Shown here: positions 45,224 through 57,383 of the stretch, piece after piece | Layout of the letters: each line of letters starts with the position of its first letter | How positions within the stretch are numbered: the stretch's first letter is position 1 | NCBI GenBank assembly: GCA_007258455.2 | Contig: VDFB02254871.1 | Span: forward strand, 106,621 to 170,620 | Direction: 5' to 3' | Source: Sequoia sempervirens | Lineage: Eukaryota; Streptophyta; Pinopsida; Cupressales; Cupressaceae | Length of the DNA stretch: 64,000 bases | Translations under genes and position numbers: made by a program | Notes under the pieces: model-generated | The model's input: only the letters and a program-made list of their open reading frames with translations | Database searches by the model: none | What the model was told of the DNA's origin: nothing

Positions 45224-46071
45224 CCCCCCCCCTCACTCTCTCATTTCATGAATTAGAAATTAGAGAATCAGATAAGGCTTAGAAGTTAGAGGAGATTAAG
45301 AGTTAGAGTAGATTTGAGATAGATAGTTAGAAATAAAGGGAGAGTTTGTATGAGATTGTTGTGAAAACACTACTTTAATAATGAAGTTCAAACGCATGAG
45401 GTGCCTTGAATACTTGATTGTTGAATAGTTGCATGGTCGCATATTTTCTTTCTCTCTTCATAGATTTGAATTAAAATGTATGTTAGAAGAATGATTGATT
45501 GATAACGAAGATTAGTGAAACCGAGCTCATACTTTCTTTGGGTGGATGATTTCACTCAATGTGCAAAGTTAGACTGAGCTTTACTGTGGATGCTTAACTT
45601 CTGTTTTGATAATTGTTGTTCGATTTGATGGCAATTATTTATCACATGAAAATCACAAGCACATTCCTAGAAGATTGCACTTGCTCTGCGTAGTTGTCGT
45701 TAAACGTGGCGAAACAGAGTATGGTTTATTTGGTTTCACTTAGTCTTCGTCTTCTCTTGATTTCTTAGGAGTAGCATAGAGTCTCTAAACCCTAAATCTT
45801 TTTTCACTTTTTTTTATAAAATCAAAAAACCCAAAATGGTACTGCATTTATGTCTCCACTTCTCCGAATGACTTGCAAAATCTTACTTGTGCCCACAGCA
45901 AATCACATCCATACCACAGAGCCTATCCGCGTTCATCTTAAACATTGGAATTACCCTATGAACTCACTTGCAATCTTAGCATAGGAAGTAGTTTTTCAAG
46001 AGAGAATAGAGCGTCTGTGACACTTTGTTCTAAGGTGTTTGTTGTGTCATAAAACGCACATCAACACAGAC

Positions 46072-47068
46072 CAGCAATGAAAGGGCAACATGAGGCTGGA
46101 AGGTCATGAATCAATGTTGGTGAAGTGCAACCCTGTCCAACAGTCTCCTGTACGCAACGATATGTTGTGTATAAGGTCAGAATTGTAATTTTGTTTATAT
46201 ATGAACAGCAGGGTGTCATTGTATTTAAATATTGAGTGTATGTCACTCGTTTGACAAAATGTCTCTAACAATATGAATGTTTTAATGAGTTTGCAAACAA
46301 TTATATGTTCTCCTGTCACATTATAAATTGCCAACAATAATCACAGTCCAAAACTTCTCTTAATGAATGGCATAACAACTGTTTGATGGAATGCCTATGG
46401 AGTAAACTTGTGAAGTTGCAAAAATTTAGGTTAGAAATTGGTATGGAACTTTACAATGGCTTTGTGAGGGAGAAGGGAGCAGAGATAGGGAATGGTGGAG
46501 GGGTCAACAGGGAGGGGATTAGCAAAGAGGGAGAAAGCCATAGCAACCTGGCTAGGCCAGAAACCCTAGCAAGGCCATGAAAAGGAGTGTGCACAATACT
46601 TCATAATAGAGCACAAAAGGTTGCTGTGTTATACTTTCTTACCAACCTAATGTCTGTTATTAAACAATTACCTACAACTTTCAACTGATACTCATACAAA
46701 TTTTTCATATTTAATGAGTTAGTAATTTTTTATTTACACATATCATTATACCAGACTCTATCTCTTTAACATGCTGAAAAACTTATCACACAAGCCAATT
46801 TGTAGAAACTACAGTCATCCACATGCTCCCAAAAAATCATCTCCTAGATACCTAAGAAATTAGTATGACTTATTCCTCTCGAAGATCTGGTCCAGCTTTG
46901 AACCCACCCCATGGAAAAATATATCACAAACCACTTTTTGTTATTCATTTCACACAACAATGAACCCTTTCTTTTCTACAAACTTCATCTCTAAACCTCA
47001 TGTGTTTCTCGTACCACCTTTAAAATTACTCCACTAGGAAAAAAAAAATTATTCATATAAGCCTAGAG
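46072..47068. other. Probable rest of gypsy 3 LTR, then unassigned sequence
   Basis: The first 260 bases or so are inferred to be the remainder of the LTR split by element B, since the B target duplication proves that this DNA was once continuous with 39125. A TG...CA end could not be fixed. The 65-codon ORF at 46383-46580 is not recognised. Confidence 0.45.
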
Positions 47069-47784
47069 GTACCTGTTATCACCTAGAATATGCACCCTGC
47101 TGAATCTTGAATCCAACTATCCTATGAAACATGGGATGACCTCTCGCTCGAGGTCAACCTCCGATTAAAGTGCAGCTTCCCCTTGGCAAATCACCTAAAA
47201 ACTAACTCAAACTAAAGAACCTTGCTGGAAAAAGAGATGAGAAAGATCTGAGAATCTAAATCTAAAATAGAAAAAGAAGGTGATACACCAAATAGAGCAG
47301 ATTTCTACTTCCTTTCAGCAACACAACTTATGAATCTCAATCTAAAGCTTCAGACAATAATTTGCAACAGTAATTCAGAGGTAAGCTTAGAACAGCAACA
47401 ATCAAGGAGTCATAAAACTCACAATAATACCTATTTTTCTTTCATACATAGAGAAAATTGAAACAAATAGAGGCAAAAATACTAATCTTTGAATCACTGA
47501 AGGCTGCTACAATGACTGTTTTCTAGAAAAAAAATAAAATATTACATCACAAGCATACGGTCAACCATTATTTCAGAATGAAACAAGGTTGAAGATGCAA
47601 TCAATGAAGAAAATTACAGAAGTAAAGATCGGATTTTGATTGAAAAAATTAAAGGACTGAATGTCACTTTGTCACAATAAACTTTTCCAATACTTTGCAA
47701 TAAACATAGGCCTCTTATTTATAGATTTTTGAGAGTCTAAAATCAAAAATTCATGTTGAGTTTAGATATTTTTCCTATGAATTG

Positions 47785-48076
47785 TCATCCTTATCCTCTG
47801 TGGATAAGATTTTCCTTTTTGCTTTATGAGTTGTCAATCTTATCCTCTATGGATAAGATATTTGTAATCCTTATCACTTGTGGATAAGATTCACCTTTTT
47901 ACTTTATGAGTTGTCAATCTTATCCTATGAGTTGTCATCCTTATCCTCTGTAGATAAGATATTGTAATCCTTATCCTTTGTAGATAAAATATTTTTCAAT
48001 CCTTATAGTTATCCCTTGTGGATAAAATATTTTTCAATCCTTATCCCTTGTGGATAAGATATTTTTTAATCCTTAT
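47785..48076. repeat. Palindromic ATCTTATCC/GGATAAGAT array, left LTR
   Basis: Repeated units of cttatcc-(tctgt)-ggataagat form small inverted repeats, alternating with atgagttgtcaatc text. The core GGATAAG is the plant I-box (GATA-type) motif. The end of this LTR carries an expanded gactttgactttg run (48080-48160) that is shorter in the right LTR. Confidence 0.8.
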
Positions 48077-48175
48077 CCCTTGACTTTGACTTTGACTTTC
48101 TTCCCTTGATTTTGACTTTGACTTTGACTTTCTTCTCTTGACTTTGACTTCGACTTTGATGTTCTTTGACTTTGT

Positions 48176-50197
48176 AATACATGATCATAAACCGTTGAGA
48201 GGAGATGAAACACAAATAGATATTCTACAAATTGTTGCAATGCTTCATGAATGATGTAAATAAACTCACTCATCCCTTCATGTTTATCATATATACTATC
48301 TTGAAGTGCATAAGTAAGTTGAATGCGGCCTTCCTCGACTGCAACTTCATGCTTGGGTGCAAGCATGACTTGTGATGCCTTTTGGGCCTCCATCCTGGCT
48401 AAATGTCTAATAGGACATCCTCGTGAATGAACAAACTTCAAACTCTCATTGTTGGCTTCCTCTCTTCGGACTGCTTTTTTACCGACATGCACTTTGAAAT
48501 GATTTGGTTCATGTTGTCCAAATGGAAACATGGTTGTTTTCTCCTCTAGTTTGTGTTGCTCATTATTTATTGATTCAAGAGATAAAATCTTGACATCAAG
48601 ATTTGAACAGAAGTCTTGTATGATGTTGGAGAATGTCTTCATCAATTTCCAGCTTACTCTCCTCATTTTTATCAATTTTTTCTTTCTTCAAAACAAGGCT
48701 ATCTTCATTTTGTTCTTGGTAGACCAACACCTTATCAAAATTGCTTGTATCTCCTTGTTCCAAACCTATTGTTGATGTTGATGTTAGCATAAGCACGTCT
48801 TCTTCATCTTGTTCAACAAAAGAAGGCAACTCATCAAACCAAAATATAGACTCTTTTTCTTCACCACCCCCTTCTTGCTTGTTATCGTGTTCTCCAAGCT
48901 GATCTCTTGACATAAGCATTGATACATTTTCTTCACCTTCAACAAAAAAATGGAAGTTCATCAAACAAGTTAGTCAAAACTTCACATTCAACCTCTCTAA
49001 ATTTCCTTTCAACCTACTATCCTATTTGATTATTCTCATCACCCTCTTGCAGCAAGTTTGGTTCTTCTATACCACTTGGAGGTTCATTGGCTACAAGTTG
49101 CTCTTCTTTTGTCTCAAAAAAATCCTCTTTTTTCCCAATAAACCAACTTCCTTGATAAACAGTAGGTCCTCCTTTGTAAAGGGAAATGATGCTAGGACAA
49201 GAAGGCTGATTTGGTGAATGGTTTTGAGAAGCTTCTTGAGGTAGGAAAAGCTCTTCAGGGGGCTCTTCTTGAGGAATAGTAGGCAGACTTTGCTCAATCA
49301 TAGGCTCTTGCAATGGAAAAGTACCTCCAAAACTTGCTATTTCGAATTTGGAACACTTGAGTATTCAGGAGGCTTATCTTGCTTGAAGCTTGGAAACTTG
49401 TACTTAGGAGCCTCCTCTTTTACAAATTGATCTGAAATGCAAGAGGTCGATTGAGATTCCAATCTTTGTACTTGGGCTAATAATAGCTTTATATGTTCTT
49501 GTTTGGCAGAAATCTCTTTTGCAAGAGACTCTTCATATTGCTTCCTCTATGTATCTATCTCATGTTGGTACTGGTAGGTTTGGCAAGCCAACTCCTCTTG
49601 CTGCAAATTGAATTCTTGTTGTCTCTAGATATCATCCAACTGCTTATTGAAGTCTAACAATATGCTTTTGATGTCACCAATCCCCATACTGTCAGCATTT
49701 TGGGGCTGGCTAGGGAAGTAACAATGCTGGTTTAGAATAGAAATGATTTCTTGAGACTGATTAAAAGTATGTTAAGACTGCCAAGAAGATTGAATAGGGG
49801 TGGGTGGCAAGTATATTGAACATGCTAGTCACTTTGTATAGCAAAGGCATTTGGAGTAAAACCAATTGCATGCTCAGTTTGATATGGCTGATAAGAGGGA
49901 ATATGAGCAGCACTTTCATGAAATGCAGGGTGATAAAACATATCTCTATGGAATGAAAACATGGTGCCTCATTTAAATAAGCTGGAAATTCATTGAAGTA
50001 ATCTTAAAAACAAATGTAATCCGGACTTATTTTGCAAAAATTTAAGTACATACCAACACTTAGTCCACTTGAAACTAGTGGATTGAAACCTGGAGTCGCC
50101 AAGTGTGAAAGTATTGCCTCCAAAAGCAGAAATTGTTGACATACACACCAAATACCAGCAATGAAGGTACATGTTTTGATCTTTGATAGTTAAAATA
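48176..50197 (-). pseudogene. Broken Gag-like coding region of the non-autonomous element
   Basis: Minus-strand frames at 49313-49017, 48964-48596 and 48675-48073 have acidic, glutamine-rich, coiled-coil-like composition. Further open text with heptad-like Q/E/L pattern lies at 49340-49660, interrupted by stops. It suggests a structural Gag-like protein unique to this element type, but no capsid or zinc-knuckle motif is clear. No pol domains are present. The last frame runs into the left LTR and ends in repeat-encoded KVKVKV text. Confidence 0.5.
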
Positions 50198-50220
50198 GTC
50201 CCACCGGGCGTGCCAAAAAC

Positions 50221-51277
50221 TATTATCACCTAGAATATGCACCCTACTGAATCTTGAATCCAACTATCCTATGAAACATGGGATGACCTCTTGAGTTGTG
50301 GGACTTGTGAAACTTGAGGTCAACCTTTGATTAAAGGGAGACTTCCCTTTGGTAAATCACCTAAAAACTAACTCAAACTAAAGAACCTTGCTGGGAAAAG
50401 AGATGAGAAAGATCTGATAATCTAAATCTAAAACAGAAAATGAAGGTGATACATCAAATAGAGCAGATTTCTACTTCCTTTCAGCAACACAACTTAAGAA
50501 TCTCAATCTAAAACTTCACAGAGTAATTTGCACCAGTAATTCAAAGGTAAACTTAGAACAGCAACAATCAAGGAGTCATAGAACTCACAATAATACCTGT
50601 TTTTCTTTCATACACAAAGAAAATTGAAACAAATAGAGGCAAAAATACTAATCTTTGAATCACTGAAGGCTACTACAATGACCATTTTCTAGAAAAACAG
50701 TAAAATATTACATCACAAGCATACAGTCAACCATTATTTCAGAGTGAAACAAGGTTGAAGATTCAATCAATGAAGAAAATTACACAATTAAAGATCCGAT
50801 TTTGATTGAAAAAACTAAAAGACCAAATGTCACTTTGTCACAATAAACTTTTTCAATACTTTGCAATAAACATAGGCCTCTTATTTATAGATTTTTGAGA
50901 GCCTAAAATCAAAAAGTCATGTGGACTTTAGATATTTTTCCTATGAGTTGTCATCCTTATCCTCTGTGGACAAGATTTTCCTTTTTAATTTATGAGTTGT
51001 CAATCTTATCCTCTGTGGATAAGATATTCGTAATCCTTATCCCTTGTGGATAAGATTCACCTTTTTGCTTTATGAGTTGTCAATCTTATCCTATGAGTTG
51101 TCATCCTTATCCTCTATAGATAAGATACTTGTAATCCTTATCCTTTGTGGATAAGATATTTTTCAATCTTTATCCCTTGACTTTCACTTTCTTTGACTTT
51201 CTAATGCTTTGCTGATTTTGCAGATAATATATTCCTTTTCTTTTTTGTTTTGATTTTTCATTAAAAATCAGGTAACA
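50221..51277 (-). mobile_element. 5' LTR of the non-autonomous element
   Basis: Read on the minus strand: TGTTACCTG start, the I-box palindrome array (51165-50945), then a TATA box CTATAAATAAGAG (about 50880-50890), and the end GGTGATAATA (GGTGATAACA in the other copy). The array lies just upstream of the TATA box, where an enhancer would act. Confidence 0.8.
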
Positions 51278-51282
51278 GTACC

Positions 51283-53177
51283 CTTTACTAAAATACACCA
51301 AGCCTTCATGTGACTATAGTGTAAACAATGTAATAAACACCTTTAATTTTTAAGCACATCTGACTTTCACCAAAGCCATCATTTACAATAAGAATAACTA
51401 TAATCAGCCTCCTGCAAAAGATGAGCTGCTACATTACAATCCATGGTCAGCTGCACTGCTTTACTATCTCCATGACTCACCAAAATGAATTTTACCTTGC
51501 TCCAACAATACAGGCCAACATTTAATTTACTAATTTGATTAACCAACTAGTGGATGATTTTTGAAATTTGCAGCCCACTCGCAAGTCATCCTTGTATTCT
51601 CTCTTCACTGCCTGCTGCACAATTTTCTGCCACTCAGTCTCCATTCTGCCCACAGAACCCTCTTACTTGAGACTGAGAATTCAAAGTTCTTTACTTGCAT
51701 CTCTTTCCAGCACATCCCATCAATTCCTCTCCACATCTTCACTATGAATTGTTATCTAATGAGATCCTTTAATTCAGTTCTCATTAGCTCCACAAATGTG
51801 TTCTGCCATGGCTTAGCTATAGCTTTGATACAGCGTCAGTTTTTCCATGAGGCAGAAATTACCAAAGAAAAACCAAGAAAATAAGAATATAACACATCAT
51901 GTATGGGAAGAAGCAAATAACTTTATTAATACTGTCATCCTCCAGAAGATCATAGTATGCTGCTTGCACATCTTCCAATTTTCACATTTACATAACAACT
52001 ATGTATCGTTTTAACCAATGACCTTTCACTTTCCCAAATAGTTTTCTCACATTCCAAATCTATGCTATTACTACATGTGATAGATTCCTCCAATTTGACA
52101 TTTTAATTGTATATTCTAACATCTATATATGTATATGGAAGGACAAAGTGTCTATATTTATGATCTCTGACTCATACACTTTGTTGCCGAAGTCTTAGGA
52201 TCAAACATGTTGAATTGGCATTGCTTAAATGACCATTGGAAGAACCAAGCATCAAGGACATACCATTGTGGTTTAACATCATTGATGTGCAAGGCAGTTC
52301 AAAATAATCAGAAGTAAATCTCATAAGATATTTCGTTTCAATGCATAATTGACATCAAAATACCCAGAAATGATAAAGGAACTCCATTTGCATAATCACA
52401 TCATTAACTTATGCATGTCTAAATACTGGTGTCTTACAAGTATGGATGTAAACAAAGAATGGCTCTAACAAACTGTCAAGCTTTGCAACTATATACACTT
52501 TCAACAGTATAAGAAACTTACGGTTGTATTAGTTTCACAAGAACGAGAAGTATAATAATGTATACCTGCAATTCAAAGAGTAATTCATGTTCAGATAATA
52601 TCATTGACTGTTTAATAACTTTTAATTAAAAGGTCTAAATCATATCATCAGGGTATTATTCAGTACACTAAGAACAAAAAAATAGCAACAATATTAATCA
52701 TAAATAACATTCCTAAGTACAAAAGACAATTCATAAAATGTAAATACTTTCCAATAAATACCCAAATCAAGCTATATGGATACTTGTAAATGTATGTTAT
52801 GACTTCTCAAATAAAAGAGTATCACCAATTAAAAAAACTCCATATTGTAACTTGCCACCATTTAAAGCATAATTATACTAATTTTATTCACTTGGATCTT
52901 CTTTTTGAAAATCTCTTTGAAATCAAGCCTCCAAAATTTCATGGTAATATATTTGCTATTATATGTTTATGTTATTCAACTTTCTCCAAAATGCAATTCA
53001 TATTCATGGTATATGAATTTACATGGTGCACAAATATTGACAACCATCAAATCCAGTATTGTATTTGTATCAATTTGTTAGTTATGACATCTATGAAAGG
53101 GACAGCTGGGATGAAATTAAAGCTTTAAAGGAAAAAAACTCGTTGTGTCATTTACCATTTGCACCACATTCATTCAT
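51283..53177. other. Unassigned AT-rich sequence
   Basis: ORFs at 51561-51884 and 52790-53128 (plus) are open but have no recognisable motif and sit in AT-rich DNA. No element ends, tRNA or repeats were recognised. Confidence 0.35.
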
Positions 53178-53640
53178 TCAAAGGTCATACTTTGCATTGG
53201 GAGGCATGTCATCTAGGAATAGGCATGTGAAGCAAGAGGCTAAAACACCTCTCTTTTGGCTCCTGTTTGGACTCCATTCTGGGCGTCCAACCTTCTCAGC
53301 ACATTTTCTCCAGTCTCTGCGTGGGAGAAAGTAGATCCAAGCTCCAGGCGTGCTATTTCTCAATTTCCAGCATATCTTGCCTGGCATGTACAAATCCATC
53401 TTATTTAATTATTCTGGAGGTTTCTGGGTATGTTGTTTATATGCAATCTCTTTGTATGAATTGCCAGATCCTCAATAGTATTGCAGTTGTTCCAAAATTT
53501 CTTGTATTTCAGTTTATTTTCCTTTTTATGCTTGGCGCACCTTATACTTTTGTCTACAATTCTTCTTAAAACAATCAAAAAACACAAAAACAAGTCAGTG
53601 AAAGTTAGAGGTTGAGTTGGAGCCAATTAGGCTCATCACA
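53178..53640 (+). mobile_element. Gypsy 2 5' LTR, truncated
   Basis: It matches 62815-63274 nearly base for base, from aaaggtcatactttgcattg to the common end ggctcatcaca. The first ~800 bases present in the 3' LTR are missing here; different sequence lies directly upstream. Confidence 0.88.
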
Positions 53641-53745
53641 ATGGAATTAGAGCTTTTAATCCTGCCAGCACCTGGAGGGTTAAATATTCATATGCATCAT
53701 AATTAGTTTGGGCCACACAGGTTTTACTCACGCAGGAGACCAAGG

Positions 53746-54888
53746 ATGCAGAGAAACCAGTTCCTGTTTGAGAATAGACCATTTGGAAATCAATTTGAAG
53801 ATATACCATTTGATAACATGGGTGACAGAGAAGAAAATGAACCACCCAGAAACAATGCTAATAATGAAGATTCTGAAGCCAGAGATATTCTGAGAGGTTT
53901 GGTGACAGGACAAGAACAGGTAGCTAACGTCCTATAGCAGCTTACTACAGCAGTACAGCAAATATCTATTCCCAGGCGCCTGAATCAAGATCAAGAAGAG
54001 GATGATAGTATCCATGGAGTTCCACGTCCCAGAGTTACTCCTACACGTACCTAGGACAGGCCTACTCGCCCTACCTTTACCAGAAATGAGCCAGAAGAGG
54101 GTAACGAGGATGAGGAGGAAGGTAACGTGATCTTTGGAGACAATATTATGACACAACATGATGAGTGGGATGCCTTGCCACAGAGAGTTAAGGATCACCT
54201 TAACTTTGATAGGTTTCTAACACAAAAAAGAGAGCACAACCGAAACAGGACAGATAGGAAACCTTGGCACAAGAACAATGATCTCAGACATGCTACCAGT
54301 AAGCTCACACTCACCACCTTTGATGGCAATGGTAGAGTCACAGCTAGAGCTTGGGTTAGCAAGCTAGATACATTCTTAAACCTACGTCCTATGGCAAAAG
54401 AGGATGCTATAAAGTTCGCAGCTCTACACTTGGATGGCGTAGCCCATGACTGGTGGCACCATGGCATGGTTACACTACAACACGATAGGATCACTACTTA
54501 TTAGGAGTTCACAGATAGGTTGGTTGAGAGATTTGACAAACAAGATCCAGAGTTATACTTTAGAGATCTTGCTCAGCTGAAGTAGTTGGGTAGTTTAGAA
54601 TCCTACATTGGAGAGTTTTAGAAGCTCTCAGACATGGTAACCGGCATATCAGAGAGGAGTTGGGTACTCTTCGTAGAGGGCCTATTCGAGCCTATGAAAG
54701 GTTGGATCAAGGAATTTGATCCACCTACCTTGCAAGAGGCTATGAGGGAAGCTCGTAGCATGGAACTTACCGCACCTCGTAGTAAGTTCAACTCCAAGCC
54801 ATCCTCATCCTATAATGATAACAGATCTGATCCAAAGAAAACAGAAAATTCAAACCAAAAGAAAAAGTTTGCAGCTCCTTTGGATTGA
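53746..54888 (+). pseudogene. gag: Gypsy 2 gag
   Basis: One frame runs from the ATG at 53746 with stops at 53935, 54052, 54502, 54583, 54619 and 54886, most of them TAG. It holds an acidic N-terminal part, then the Gag core (TFDGNGRVTARAWVSKLDTF, HDWWHHG and EFTDRLVERF). A zinc-knuckle-like [15 protein letters not shown] follows at about 54925, where the final cysteine expected after HD is replaced by tyrosine. Confidence 0.85.
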
Positions 54889-54993
54889 GAGACGATCAAT
54901 GATTTACATAGGAAGAAGCTTTGCTTTTATTGCAAAGGCCCATATGACATTAACCATGACTATCCCCTCAAGCCTAAAGGTCAAAATAGGCAC

Positions 54994-57380
54994 ATGGAGT
55001 GGTATTTTGAGGGAGCGGATATGACTGATTTTTCAGACCAGCAAGCTGTACAAGATGATTCAGAGTTAGAAAAATCAGATAATAAAGTTGAAAATGAAGT
55101 TGTGATTGAGCTACAGGAAGCTCACATGTCAAGCATGCAAAGAGAAGGCTCTTTCAGACTACATGGACTCTTGGCTGGTCAAAGAGTCATTTCGTTGCTT
55201 GATACAGGTGCAACACATAATTTTATAGATGCAAGATTGTTAAAGAAAAGAAGAATTCAAACTCAAGAGTTTGAAGGGATTAGAGTGAAGGTTGTCAATG
55301 GTTATACTCTTACCTGTGATAGAATGATTCCAGATCTGCCCATGAAGCTCAATAATTTTGAGTTTAAAGCAGATTTCTATGTGGTAAAGATGGGCAACAC
55401 AGATGTGGTTCTTGGCATGAAGTGGCTTCATGCAATAGGCGAGTTCACACTCAACCTTAGAGATATGGAGATGAAATTTAAGGTTGATGGGACCAACCAC
55501 GTACTCAAGGCCATCAAAGACAGCAATTTGAAGGAGATAACACTCAAGAGAATGCAAAGATTAATTTGGCATGACATGGTTGAGTGGGCCGCAGAGTGTC
55601 AGATGCAGCCATCTTATGAGGAGCGGCATAAAACGCCTTATCATCCCGATGTTCAAGAGCTTCGGATGAAGCATACTAAGGTGTTTAGTGATATACCTCA
55701 TGGTAGACCTCCAAACAGGGGCATAGAGCATATTATTGAGTTGGAGGAGTGCACCAAGTCCATTATGATTACTCCTTACCGACACCCTATGCGATTGAAA
55801 GGTGAGATAGAAAAAACCATAAAAGAATTGCTCATTATGGGACACATCAGGCTGAGTAAGTCTCCATTTGCTTCTTCAATTGTATTGGTGAAGAAGAAAG
55901 ACGGTACTCTCAAGATGTGTATCGATTACAAGATGTTGAACAAGAAAACCATCAAGAACAGGTATCCCATTTCGCGTATTGATGAGTTGATAGATGAGCT
56001 ACATGGGCCTTATTACTTCTCGAAGATAGATTTGAGAACAGGGTACCATCAGATCTAAGTTTGAGAGGAGGAAATTGAGAAGACCGCCTTCAGGTGTCAT
56101 TATGGACATTTTGACTTTTTGGTTATGCCTTTCGGTTTAACCAACGCTCCAGCCACCTTTCAGTCCACGATGAACAAGGTCTTCCAGCATCAGTTGAGGA
56201 AATTCGTTTTGGTGTTCCTCGATGACATATTAGTCTACAACAAATCTTGGGAGGAGCACATGGTTCACCTAGATGTTATGTTGAGCATACTTGACAAGGA
56301 GTCCTTGTACGCCAAGGAGTCCAAGTGTGCATTGGGTATGGCAAAACTATTATACTTGGGTCACATTGTCAGCGGAGAGGGAGTTCGTATGGATCCAAAT
56401 AAAATTCGTGCCATCATTGACTGGCCTACACCGGAGACCTTGACACAACTCAGGGGGTTTGTAGGTTTATGCACCTTCTACCGTCGGTTTGTCAATGGTT
56501 TTTCGCGGCATGCTACACCACTAACAGATTTGACCAAGAAGGGAGCTTTCGTTTGGACACCTCTAGCACAAGAGTGTTTTGAGAAGTTCAAACATCTGAT
56601 GACTACTTGTCCAGTCTTAGCCATACCAGATTTCACCAGGCCGTTTGAGCTTCACTGTGATGCTTGTGGAGAGGGTATTGGTGCGGTTATTATGCAGGAT
56701 CGGCATCCTATAGCTTTCAAGAGTAGGAAGCTGAGGGGTCCTAAGAGGAGCTACAACATTTATGATAAGGAAATGTTGGCCATCATGCACACAATTATCT
56801 CCTATGTCAAAGGTACACAGAACATAGTTGTTGACGCATTATCTCGCCATCCTCATTTGAGCTCCATGGCAGAGATTACAGAGGACTGGAGACACATGAT
56901 AGTTGCAAAGTATGCCAAGAATCTATGGGCTTCTGGCATTGTAGATGGGACAGTACAGGATAGTAGGTACTCTCTTGTGAGTGATCTTATCATTTACAAA
57001 GGGAGGATATTCTTAGTCCCAGGTTCTGAAATGAGGGACAAGGTGTTGAGATCCTTTCACAATTCACCCATGGCAGGTCATCCCGGTTACTTTAAGACCT
57101 ACATGCAAGTACAAGAGAGATTTTCTTGGAAAGGTCTCAAGTCATATGTTTTTCAGTATGTCAGGGAATGCTCTGTTTGTCAGCAGAACAAGCAAGAGCA
57201 TACATACCCTATAGGGTTACTTCAGCCGCTTCCTATTCTTGAGAGGAAGTGGGAATGCTTGTCTATGGACTTCATTACGGGCTTGCAGAAAGCTCAAGGG
57301 AGAGGCAACATTTATGTGGTAGTAAATCGATTGACGAAGTACACACATTTCTTCCCAATCACTACTACTACTCAGCTACA
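54994..57380 (+). pseudogene. Gypsy 2 protease, RT, RNase H and integrase N-terminus
   Basis: Same frame as gag, broken by two stops near 56056-56064. Protease: [19 protein letters not shown]-region text, [37 protein letters not shown] and the active site FLDD ([11 protein letters not shown]). RNase H: LHCDACGEGIGAVIMQD, then YDKEMLAIMH joined directly to YVKGTQNIVVDALSRH, so about 60 residues of RNase H are deleted. Integrase: HHCC finger (HNSPMAGHPGY...CSVCQQNK) and the first DDE aspartate (SMDFITGL). A frameshift near 57380 moves the rest to another frame. Confidence 0.9.
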
Positions 57381-57383
57381 TAG

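Larger units (their letters stand above)
39126..46066 (+). mobile_element. Element B: giant LTR-like element with 1,090-codon ORF, 6.9 kb
   Basis: It starts TGTTGTAACC, ends CATCAACA, and has a perfect 5-bp duplication CAGAC on both sides. The 5' terminal hairpin (CCCCATT-GCA-AATGGGG near 39151-39167) is shared with A and C. Order inside: leader with repeated ctatttttagg and ggaaaatcac words, a 42-bp-period TCCGCC array (39940-40740), atggctagaaaat repeats (40850-41090), a 3' splice site at 41805, the long ORF (41828-45100), a TATA box (45216) and about 850 bases of R/U5-like tail. The 5' and 3' ends do not repeat each other. Most easily read as a solo LTR with a gene in U3; a TIR element is the alternative. 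It is better preserved than A. Confidence 0.78.
47074..51277 (-). mobile_element. Non-autonomous LTR element with both LTRs, 4.2 kb
   Basis: Two direct repeats of about 1.05 kb (47074 to about 48175, and 50221-51277) flank a 2-kb interior, and the exact 5-bp duplication GTACC lies on both outer sides (47069-47073 and 51278-51282). Read on the minus strand, the element starts TGTTACCTG at 51277 and ends GGTGATAACA at 47074. A primer-site-like sequence beginning TGG (TGGCACGCCCGGTGGGAC, 50215-50198) follows the 5' LTR by 5 bases. The interior has only broken Gag-like reading frames and no polymerase or integrase, so it would need another element's enzymes. Confidence 0.88.

Noticed and set aside
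52790..53334. Two overlapping plus-strand ORFs before gypsy 2
   Set aside because: The second overlaps the gypsy 2 LTR and the first has no motif; AT-rich chance frames are likely.
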